Assembly: GCF_964340395.1 (NCBI RefSeq)
Contig: NC_135553.1
Span: forward strand, 22,783,449 to 22,847,448
DNA from: Glandiceps talaboti
Lineage: Eukaryota; Hemichordata; Enteropneusta; Spengelidae
Reading direction: 5' to 3'
Length of the DNA stretch: 64,000 bases
The notes beneath the pieces are model-generated. The model saw only the letters and a program-made list of their open reading frames with translations, did not search any database and had not been told where the DNA came from. Positions 11,182 to 23,100 of the stretch are shown here, piece after piece; the first letter of the stretch is position 1; each line of letters opens with the position of its first letter. The position numbers were made by a program, and so were the translations under genes.

Positions 11182-14100
11182 TGTGTGTATGTGTGTGTGC
11201 GTGTGTGCATGCGCGTGTGTGTGTGTCTGTTTGTCTGTCTCTGTCTGTCTGTCTGTCTCTGTGTGTCTATCTCTGCCTTCTTGTGTCTATTTGTCTGTCT
11301 GTCTCTGTCTGTGACAGTGTCTGGCTGTCCATGTGTCCATGGAAAGCTCTACCTCTTACACACACTATCCAAATGCCACATGTTTGTACCTTAGTAATAG
11401 TTTACATGTAGTGTCATGAAATAAGCTTCAAATCAGACACTAACCTTGACCTTTGTCTTTGAGGTCAAACAGCAATTTGCCCAAAACTTCAGAAGTTTTG
11501 TACATGGAAATTCCATTCAGGTGTCTACACCCACTTTGTTAGATAAGCTTTCTTGTCAGACACTGCCTTTTGACCTTCACTGTAACAAGGTCATATTGTG
11601 AAATGCACAATAATAAACATGGAAGTATTTATAGTTCTTCGGGCCAGCATTTAAGCCTCCACACCCATATTATCAGAAAGGCTGTCTAGTCAGGCTGTAG
11701 GCAGTGGAAGGGGAGACCCTGTCTTATGTGCCAATTGTTGGACCTACATTGTAGCATATTCTTTTTGGGGCCTCGTCAAACATAGAAAAATTATGCAATT
11801 TAATGTAAACTATCATGAATTGAGCTTACAGTTTGTTCCCTACACCTTTTACAAATGTATCATATTTCTCTTTTTTTACCACCTACAGGAAAAAGAAAAA
11901 ATCTGAAATTGAACTTTGACACTGTCAAGTTCACTGCAAAATCACCAACAGACAGTTTCACTGCTGGACGTCCAACACAATTGTAAGTGAACGTATTTTG
12001 TACTTATCTCTTGAGGGGGTGATTTCATGTGACCATCAGAATCAGCAAGCTAGCTAATTTAGGATTATTAAATCTCCTTAGTTTTAACTTTTACTGTACA
12101 TGTATTTTGTGGTTTTATTACTGATGCCAGTTAGCAGTCTCCTTTGGAAGTCATTATGCCGACCAGAAATCAACTGATTTATTTTTTTATGATGAGCCTA
12201 CCTGGTAAAATTGTAGGTAACGAGAATAAGCTCTTTTTCATCTTGCGACAGATCTCATGAGACGTATCCATAGCAACCACTTGAGGGTGGTCAAGCTAAA
12301 AGTGTCAAACTCTTAGCAACACTAGTTGTTCTCAACATCATCGCACATGGCCATGGCAAAACCTTGACCATGATCACGTTTGACAACCGTTGTTACTAGG
12401 CATATTTGCATATCTAACAAGATCTGCAACGAGACATAAAAACCCATATTATGACAAAGTTTTCTTTATTAAGATATATGCTTTTTCACCCATAGGTACT
12501 TTTTAGGAACCCTTTTCAGGGTTTACCACAATTTTGAGAAATGAAGGGGTACATATTAATTTGCATACAATCAGCATATTTTCAGATCTTGACATTTGAT
12601 AATGAAATTAAAATGTTTTCAACATCAAAAAAGGTTTAAAATCAGTTAGATTCCTATTTCCAACATTGATCTGTTAAGCAAATGAGAAAACAGAAAGTAT
12701 CAAGGAACTTATTTCAATTCAACAATTTCAAACTTTATAAACAGGTTAATTCATCATGGCAAAAAGAAAGAAGGGTGGTCAACACAAATAAAGGGGTGGC
12801 CCCACATGAGAGGGGTGGTGCACCCCTCAAAAAACTATCATGAGAACACTGCTTTTGTGATTGTGATGTTGTACATAAAACAAATGGAAGGGGAGGGGGC
12901 TAGTGTTGAAAAAAAGCTATTTTGTTGTCTGTAAGTTTCTATGGTAACTGTATAATTTTGTTGCACATGGAATTTCACCTGGAAAGATATATAGTTGAAC
13001 CTTTGCCCATTGTAATCTGTATTTGCATGTGTTTGGCCATTGAGGTACTTGTCATGTAGCTCTGTAAGTTTGAACTTGTGTATTTGACAGATGATAATGT
13101 CTGTACAGAATTCAACAAGAATCAGTTTAAAACCTCCGACACAGTAGAATGCTATGCTACATTGTATGGTGGCAGTGCTCAGCTGTGTTATCTGTTTACT
13201 TCACATCTCAATAATGACAACCGTTTCATTTAAATATTCCTTTGAAATAACATGTGATGTAACAAAACTAAGGTTATGACATCACTATGAAAGGCCTGCT
13301 TATTACAGAGTAGAAACATTTTCCCACAAAGGCAGTCAATCTACTTCATCAACAAAACGTTCGTATCTCCCAATGGACAGGTTGAAGGAATGTGTTCTGT
13401 CTGTGTCCAGACATACCGTATCTCTAACATGCACAAGTTAATTTTATTCAAACATTGCATGTACACTGTGACATACTATTAGTGGGCATAATATGCATTT
13501 CACTTTCATGACCTTATCAAATTTAACCAAGTGGTGACCGTATTTGTCATTTAAAAATCCACTACACCTACAATACATGTAGCTCAGAAACTATGATGTA
13601 CATGTACATGTACATTGTAAAGAGACCCGATTCATATTAGGAATGACCCATGTCTGTCCATCTGCTCATGTCTCTGTCTGTGCGTGTGTGTATACATGCA
13701 TACAACCATTTGTGGATGGCCATATCTCAGACACCCACTTATTAATTTCAAAGAAATTTGGCACAAATGTTAGACACTACTGGGTAAATACGCACTAATT
13801 TTATTTTGCGACCTTTACCATTGTGGCAAAAATGGTGGCCATACTTATCCTAAAAAATTGCACATTTTTCTTACTCCTCAAAGTTTACATGTATGTCCGT
13901 ACAGATACTATTCAAGTGTCTACCGCCACATTATCAATGTTGACTTTTATAATGCGACATGACCTTGTCAAGTATGAACTTGAACTTTATGTTCAAATGT
14001 TGAAATCATCACTTTTAGCTCAAATGAATGAAATCCACAGGTACTGTAGGGACAAGTTTTTTTCCAAGTACTTGTTTGTCCATCCAACCATACACATACA

Positions 14101-17100
14101 TGTACTTCTGACATGCACACGCCAATTATGTGCAAACATAGCATCAGGATAACATACGATATTCCATTTGTATACCCTTAGGGGCCATGTCATTTTACAA
14201 CTGACACACAAGAAACATAATTCCTATGTTTTAGTTTAATCCCCCTTCCCCTCCCCCTCCCCCCTTTTTTAATGCGAGATGGGAAAATGAACGATCTGTG
14301 CTATGTACATGTAGCTACAGTATTTCATATACCATTTCGTTGGTAAATAAACTCAACTTGCAATTCAAATTGTAAAACATTTGACTGTCTTTGCAAAACA
14401 TATTTTGAACTTTGAACCAGTTCTCATGCCTTTATAGTCTTCATGTTGTTTCTGTCATTTTTATTCGCACATTTTCGTTATTTCTACATGTTGATTTTGA
14501 CGGTTAATGAACCACCATGTTTGATAATCAAGTTGACATGTTTTAACGATCATGTGAAAAAATTTACAAATCTGTTGGAATTACTACACCTACATGTATT
14601 GCTAAACAAGTATTTTAGACCAGGGTTCGCACGGTCCTGGAAAACCCTGGAAAACCCTGGAATTTCACACCCTCCCTGGAAAACCCTGGAAAACCCTGGA
14701 AAAATGCGCCCTACCCCTGGAAAACCCTGGAAAATGATCATGTTCAATCGATCGATTAATATTGACGATCGTCATGTCCGTGCTCGAGCCACCCATTCAT
14801 ATCATTCTGAATCTCGTAAATGTGAAATCGCGAAAATATTTTCAAAGTCTTTCGCCACGCAGGGTGATGAATCAAAATTCACGCCGATTGAACCCAGACA
14901 GTCAAGCGATCGTTCCACGAGACACTTTGCCCCACAGACCGTGCGTATTAGTTGAATGGGCGCCGCAGTGTTTCTTTTGATCTTGCATATATTGCTACTC
15001 CGTACATCTCCCAGTCATCATTTCAGGGACATGACATTGTAACAGTCCCGGCCGGGGGTAACATGTACAGTAGGTCTGTTAACAAGATTATCATAACACT
15101 GTAGCGAGTATCAAAGTATCATCAACCTCAATTAGAAATTTTTAAGCTCAGCGCACAAGTCGACTGATACTACAAGCTAGGGCTAGGGCTAGGGAAGTTC
15201 AGTTGAATTTCCGGGTTGTGGAAGTACGGTTGTGACTTTTATTTTGTCGATAAATGGGTATTTGTGTTACATTTTCTAAAAGAATAAACTACTGTTTTAT
15301 GTTGTCGGTACAGTAACATTCGTCAATGGTCGCGATGTTCCGCAACTCGTGGCATCGGTACATAAACATCGAGACGCAAGCGATGAATGTATTCAGTTAT
15401 TCATAGCTCGAAATTTCGTTAAGTAAATGACGTTTTTATTCACAATTTTGAAGAAAAAAATTATTTTAGGTGGCTTATAAATCTAGTAACATCAAACCAT
15501 ACAATAACGAGGACAAACTTTAGTTTTTGATTTATTTTTCTGGATATGTCTGAATTAGACTGACGAATGCTGCGACTCAATCTTACACGATCAATGCACC
15601 AGCTTGACGAAACGGCTACTTAGGGGGTAGGACAGAGGTTTCTCCGTTAATCTTAGCGTGTAAACATGGTTTTGAAACCAATATCTTGCATAGTGTCGAT
15701 TGTCTTTAAAATGTTTTGTGACATATGGGAACTGTTGTTGATTTTTCTCGTCCACATCAGACAATTAGATGTCATTCAAAAAATATACTTTAGTGTCAAC
15801 ACCCCTGGAAAATGGCCAAAATCAATATGAATACCCCTGGAAAACTGATGAGAAACCCCTGGCAAGTCCTGGAATTTTGTTTTCCTTTAAGTGTACGAAC
15901 CCTGTAGACAATCAAACTTTTGATTTTCACTTTAATAGAAGGATTTAATAAACATCAATCGATCGAATCAACTTGTTGTTAATGCCGAAAAAAAATGTTT
16001 GCAATAAATCACATTGTTTTCGAGATGTGAGAATTCACGTCCAATGTGTGACATTGCATTGGTAATTTCTGGATTTTCATTTGTATAGGTATCATGATAT
16101 ATCCCAGCATGGCTCAGTTTAAAGCTTTCGGATAGGTGGATTTTGACCATGTTCTCTCCACACAGTATAATCAAATCAGTTAGCGTGAAGGTCCTATAAA
16201 ATGAAACCACCACAATTAAAATATCGGCTTATCATACTAATACTAATCACATACCACTTTGTAATTTGTTAACTTTCTTTGGAAAGAGTCACATGCCGGA
16301 CATACAATGTAGTATAGTGCAGTGTTGTTAATATTTGTGTATGATGAAATCACTGTTTCTAAACAGTTTCTAAACAGTGAACCTGTCTAGAATTTGGCAT
16401 CAAGTAATCCTCAAAGCTATGCCGGATGTTAGCCTAGGTGTCTTTCACGAAAACTTGCTTGTTATGTAAATGTATCAATCAATTCAGTTTGTAAGGAAAG
16501 TGATTGTAATTGCTTTGTTTGTTTGTTTGTTAACAGTGAAAGATTGTCCTCACATCGTTTGGAATCAACTGGAAAACTCAACATTTCACCAGAAGAGGTA
16601 GGTATTGCTTGTTGGTTTGAACTCGTAAAAGGATTGGGTTTTGTGGAAAAGTTGAAATCAGGTGAATTATAATATATCTATGACTTTCTTAAAACCCAGA
16701 GTTGAAGAGGATATCAAAATTCAGATAGTACCACCAAATGTCTGCTATTTCTTGTAGTGAATCCTGATTGAAAAAGTCAAGTGTCAAAGTTTAAACAAAA
16801 CCACATTATTTCTTAAATTTGTAAATGTTGTTCAATTTCATGTTATAGAAATATTGTTGAAGGTTCACAAAATTGTTAAAACAGAATGTTTTTTTGTCAA
16901 ATAAACCAATGTTCTGATCACAGTCATCTCTTATCAATGGTGCAAATGGTTGCAATATTTCTCAAAAGGCTGACAACCTATGTATGTATATGTGTAATTA
17001 CAAAAACTTGCAAGAAAGCAAGTCCATGATTACAGAGCTTAAAGTTAACTTTGACTCTCTACTAGTAGGCGATCAAGTCTTAATATGAACATTCAGTATA

Positions 17101-20100
17101 TCTTATACATTTTATGAAACCTTATAAATCTGTTTTGATTGACAGACATATGAATTCACTGCTGATGATCTATCAGATGAGGGTGAAATAGGACGAGGTG
17201 CCTTTGGTACTGTCAACAAAATGTTCCATGAAAGAAGTGGACAAGTTATGGCTGTAAAGGTAATATAAATCTAGGGACTTTTTGTAGAAAGAAAAACAGA
17301 AGAGAGTAAGAAATGTATATGTTTTGTATCATGTCAAAACGTGCCCATTTAGTTGTATGTGTGGTATGGAGCAGAGCAGTAATCGGTGTGCATTTGTCCA
17401 TGGTTTATGATATTCATAAATTTATTTCAACATCTTTTTATTTTGGATCATTCTCACTGCAAAGACCAAGTCTCATCTGAAGTTATTTGCTAAAGTGTAG
17501 TTTGACAGACGTGGAAATGCGTAATTTCAAATAAAAACATTCAATAGGTATATCCAAATTTCAAGATCACACAAGTGGTGTGTTTTGAGTGTGGGCAGAA
17601 GTAGGCATGATGACATTTGTGTGCTCATTTTGATGTAGAGTGATTCAAAAAATTGACCAAGTGTCTTAGCTGGAAGTACGGTAGTCATATTTATATGGCG
17701 CCCTCTATGGTGAGATTGTTTGATAATTTAAAAGTAACTTCCATATTAAATTTTCTGAATTTCTTAAAAAAGTGAAGAGAATTAGACCAACTATGGAGTA
17801 CAGGCACAAGGTGTTTCGCTCTAAATTTGAGAGAAGATGAAGCGTGATAATAAGAAAAAACATGGAATTTATACTCTTCTTATTCTACATATTATGCCGT
17901 GACAGTGCTCATCTACGTTGTTTGGTCTATGATGCTCAAAATACATGTATGTCTATTACAACTGCTAAAATCATCATTTTCCCCCAAACAATATTTCATA
18001 CAATTTGCTGGTGGGAGTGTGATTATATGATTCCCCAATATTTTTTGAAAATGCTTGTGTGACATAAGGGTTTTGTAACTTCTTGTCTTCAACTTGTAGT
18101 GACAAGGCCCCTTAAGTCACTTGTAATTTCCTAAGACAAATGAAGACAAATATTGGGGAATATAAAATATCTAAGTACTAATTTGAAGTTTTGTCTGCTT
18201 TCAGCGTATAAGATCAACAGTCGATGAAAAAGAACAGAAACAACTCCTTATGGATTTAGATGTTGTGGTGAGAAGTAGTGATTGTCCATACATTGTACGA
18301 TTCTATGGTGCTCTATTCAAAGAGGTAAGTAGACTTCTAAGACAAGCTATCAGTTTACTACATGCTGCATCCACATGTTGTCTTGTTATTGTGTCAGACA
18401 AGAACATTTGGGATACTTGGCAAATGAAGCTTATATCAGCCCTTTTGCAATGTACATGTACAAGAAAAAGTAGAGCCTTATCAACTGTGTAATTTCTGCA
18501 AGATGTTGTCATAGTCTGGCAAGGAAAATCATAAATGCAAAATTAAGTTTTCGTTTCTTCCATCTGATCCTCAAGTGTAAACACCAATATTTTAGCAGTA
18601 ATGTTATTATAAAATAAAATGCTGCTGCACGTACATGGTTGTACTTTGACTACAAATTTTAGGCTAATGTGTTGATCAAATATGTTCATATACTTGGAGA
18701 TATTCTGAAGCCTTTCTCTTCTCAATGAAAGCAGGATATTTTTATCCACTATTTCTATATCAATAGCACAAATACATGTAGTTGCATTTAAAAAAACTAT
18801 TCATATCAGCAAAATGAAACATTTTTTACATCATTATCCCAACACAGACAAACATCTTGTTACATTTTTATCTATCAACAGTTCCTAATAGACAAACATT
18901 TTGTTACATTATTATCTATCAACAGTTCCCCAACACAGACTAACATCTTGTTACATTATTATCTATCAACAATTCCCTAACACAGACAATCATCTCATTA
19001 CACTACCATCTCTTATCGACAATTCCTAACACAGACAAACATCTTGTTACATTATTATCTATCAACAGTTCCCTAACACAGACAAACATCTTGTTACATT
19101 ACCATCTCTTATCGACAGTTCCCTAACACAGACAACATCTTGTTACGTTATTATCTATCAACAGTTCCCTAACACATACAAACATCTCATTGTATTATTA
19201 TCTCTTAATCAACAGGGTGATTGCTGGATCTGCATGGAGCTCATGGCAACTTCATTTGATAAATTCTATAAATTTGTGTATGGACAAGATGAAACAATTC
19301 CTGAACCCATTCTAGGCAAAGTAACATTAGCAGTAAGTTCCATAAAGCTGTTTAGCTTTGCTATGTTTTCAAGAAACATTTTACATCTAGCATCCAACAT
19401 ACATTGTACACATTAACACAGTATCAAGTTGTAAATACATGTAGTAACCACACAAAATGAATCTGTACTCGGAGACTAATTGACAGATTTGTGTGTTATT
19501 TTATTGAAATGTTTGTATGGATATCAGAATGAGAACTTGATCGGAGCAAGATTAGATAACCTGGTGACATGCAAATTAATTTTTGATCGGTATCGTTAAT
19601 TTGGAAGTTACACCGCATTTGATTTGATCGTTGGTAGGGATGTCAAGATGATGAAAATTCGAGGCAAGACATAAATAAATGTTAAGCAAGGTTGATATAA
19701 AAATGTCAAACTGAGTAATTAAAGTAAGAAATGTAAGGTGGTTTGTACAAAGGTGCAATTTGCACTGTATTTGAATATTTTTAATGTGTAGATGTGATAT
19801 TTTAATATAACAAGTAGATTGGTCATTTCATACATGTGATTAAATAATTGTAGCTGACATTAATTAGGACTAAATGACTGTGTTTTCTTTCATATTTTGT
19901 TTTACTGGGTGATTTTTCTGTCGCAGTACCACTGTATTCATGTATGTTTTCCTTTTCAGACTGTTCAAGCACTAAATTACCTCAAGGAATCACTAAAAAT
20001 AATGCATAGAGGTAAGTATTGTACACAAGGAATTATTAAAGGCCAATGTTTGAATACCGCATTGTTACATCAGTGTAACCAAAGGGATTTAAAAAAATAG

Positions 20101-23100
20101 GATCATTCTGGACCAACATTTTCTTTAGCTCTGCTATACTTTTGACGTAATTTTTACCCTAATAGATACATACTACATTTATATCATACCAGTATATTGA
20201 TGGCGCAGAAAGATCTGATTGGTCTAGACATCAAACTAACACGTCTAAAATAGTGATATATGTGTACAGTTGGCACACGTCCAAGTTGTGATATTTACAA
20301 ATACTACTTCTAGTTCACTTTGTCATCTGCTCTAAATGTCATTGTCGGCAGTGAACTCTGTGAATTGCCAGAGGAAGAGTTTTTAAATGAAACAGTCTGG
20401 AGCCGTTTATAGCTCGCTATAGCTCATGCATATATTTTGTTCACTGGTCAAAACCTCTTGGTATACCAGCCCCATGGTGTGGTTTATTGCTTAAACTTTT
20501 TTTTAAATACCCGAAAGTCGTGGCACAGTGTATGGTATGGCCAGTCCCACTTTTGACTATTTGGGGAGGATCTCTCTGGTTGTGACATCAGATTTTCTGT
20601 TTATTTTTCAGATGTCAAACCATCCAATATTCTCTTAGATCGCAAAGGAGACATCAAGTTATGTGACTTCGGTATAAGTGGTCACCTTGTAGATTCAATA
20701 GCTAAGACAAGGGATGCTGGATGCAGACCATACATGGCAGTAAGTAGACTTGTTTCTATATGATACGATTTAACTATTACTACGATCATTTCCACTCCAT
20801 GATCTTAGCAATCATAACTCGTATCATATAGGCACTAGACTAGGCCTAGGCAGTAAGTTACGTCAGATAGATTTGTTGATAAAATCAAAATGTATGCATT
20901 AACAATCCAATAAAAAGAAAAGATTTGAACGATCAAAATTTATTTAACAAGTGCCATTCGTTAACTTTCAAATTTGCTGATTGGATAGTTTGGCTTTAAT
21001 AAATAGGAGCAATTATTGCCAAATTCAAATATTGTCAGATGTTTTGTTGCCCTATGACTTCCTAAATGTTGACTAATTTTATCAATATTGCTGCCTAAAA
21101 TTTCATTGTAGTTTATGTCTGTATACATGTATTGATATCCACTAAAAACAGTAGAACTGTTGAAGAATATTCTATTTCTCAACTATATGAAATTACTGAA
21201 CATACATTGTAGATGTCTGCCATTTTTATATATAATGAATGTGAATGCCACAGAGTAGTGCCTGATACCGTCTAGTGACTTTTTCAATAAATTTTTTTTG
21301 AGTGGGCGACAAAAAAAACTGAAGTTGAGTGAAATTTAATCAGATGATATATTTGTTTTTTGACAGCCTGAGAGGATAGATCTTACAGCTACAAGGCAAG
21401 GTTATGATGTCAGATCAGATGTATGGAGTCTAGGTATTACACTGGTAAGTATGGCTGAATGAAAATCTTGTCGTTGCCCGACAAACAGTACACCCATCCT
21501 GTGAAGTTAGGCCTATCAAAAGCAGGGAATCGACAGTTACTTTGGAAGCCCATTCATTAACAGACTGTACTGTCCTGCAACCCAACTGCAACTGTCATAT
21601 AACCCAACTGCTATGTAACCCAACATATTGTCATTCAACCCAACTAGCTGTCATGCAACCCAACCGTCATGCAACCCTCATGTAAGGTGATGCTAACTGA
21701 CAGGAGATAAAACTATTCACCTAACCTACAACCTACTGTCATGCAGCCCAACCGTCATACAACCCTCACATAAGGTACTGTGTACAACAGTAATTCAGCA
21801 GAATTTGACCACCTAGGCATGTCAGAAAAGTAATAATTTGTGGTCGACACCATGATTTTCCGTTCCACGTACTACTTGTGTTCTAATTCTATTCTATTTC
21901 AACCCCTTACCATGAGGTAAAATGCAATGACAGGTACCAAAAATATGTAGTAAGAACGTAATTTCTAATACTTTCTCTGCATAATACCCCCTGTGCCCTA
22001 GTAAGATATGTAATTTGTAATAGAGTCACTGACACAATTCATAAAAAGCAGCTGGCATCATTTGTAATAACTGCTTAAAAATACGTTTGAAACTATGATG
22101 CAAATTTTGTTAAAAGATTGTGTTTTGTTCCTTGTTCGTTATATGCCAGGGTGTCTGTCTTCAATCTTGCAGATAGAGTTAGCCACTGGTAAATTCCCTT
22201 ACAGGAAGTGGAATAGTGTCTTTGATCAACTAACAGAAGTTGTCAAAGGAGCTGCACCACAACTTCACAATGATGATAGACTTTTTTCTCCAGAATTTAT
22301 CAATTTTGTAAATAGTTGGTAAGTTTAAAAGAAACAATTCGATATAATATATTGATATATGATATTATTGGTAACATATTTGTGTAAAGAGGTTTTGAGA
22401 TTCACCCTCAAACAAAGTACATGATTTAGATTGGCAATATTTGAGTTTCAACACCAAAGTTCATGATTTAGTTCTACGACTGTGATGTCATCATATAACA
22501 GAGAGATCACTACTCACTAATTTAGTAATCATTCATTGTTGCTCCCAACTTGTTGTTTTCTATGCTGCAGAAGTTTACCATGTGGAAGTTTTTTTGGTGA
22601 AGTTTTTTTGTGGTAAATCGAAAATTAAAAAAAAAATGCAGTGTGTATGATCACAGCAAATCTCATTGAAGGTGGTTTGTAAAAGGAAATTTATGTTGTT
22701 AGACTATGATGACTACAGATTCAAGACTTTCTGGTGGAATGCAAATCATGTATCACCTCTCACATGAGGGATAATCATTTCTATAGGAAAAAAAATCAAT
22801 ATGATGATATATGGTGTCCATTGACATTTCTATCTTTTAAAGTGAACTTTCATCTCCTTGTGGAAGATTATCACAGAATTATTAATGCTAATTTCCTCTA
22901 TTTGGATCTTTCTTTTCTAGTCTAACAAAAGATGCAACAGAGAGGCCGAAATACAGGGAACTATTGGTAAGGATGTTTCTTTTATCTTGTAAATTGTGTG
23001 TGTGTGTTTGTGGGTGTATGTGGGGAGGGTGTGGGTGTGGGTGTGGGTGGATGGGGTTAGTTGAGGGAGTGTAGAGAGTTACAATCAGGTCTGCTGTCTC

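Larger units (their letters stand above)
11983..16536 (+). other. MAP2K4 intron 2
   Basis: The 4.55-kb intron carries the DNA transposon at 14,621-15,904, a 13.6-kb block with acatgtac repeats, and a polypyrimidine/C-rich run at about 14,240-14,270. No additional exon was seen. Confidence 0.8.

Noticed and set aside
11097-11411. Three overlapping Cys/Val-rich open frames
   Set aside because: They are artefacts of the (GT)n and (TGTC)n repeat in MAP2K4 intron 1.
14443-14955. 170-residue open frame with WKTLENPG repeats
   Set aside because: It runs from unique intron into the subterminal CCTGGAAAA array of the DNA transposon, so the repeats are not protein repeats.
15178-15195. Telomere-like ctaggg repeats
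   Set aside because: Only about three units inside a transposon; too short and not the TTAGGG sequence.
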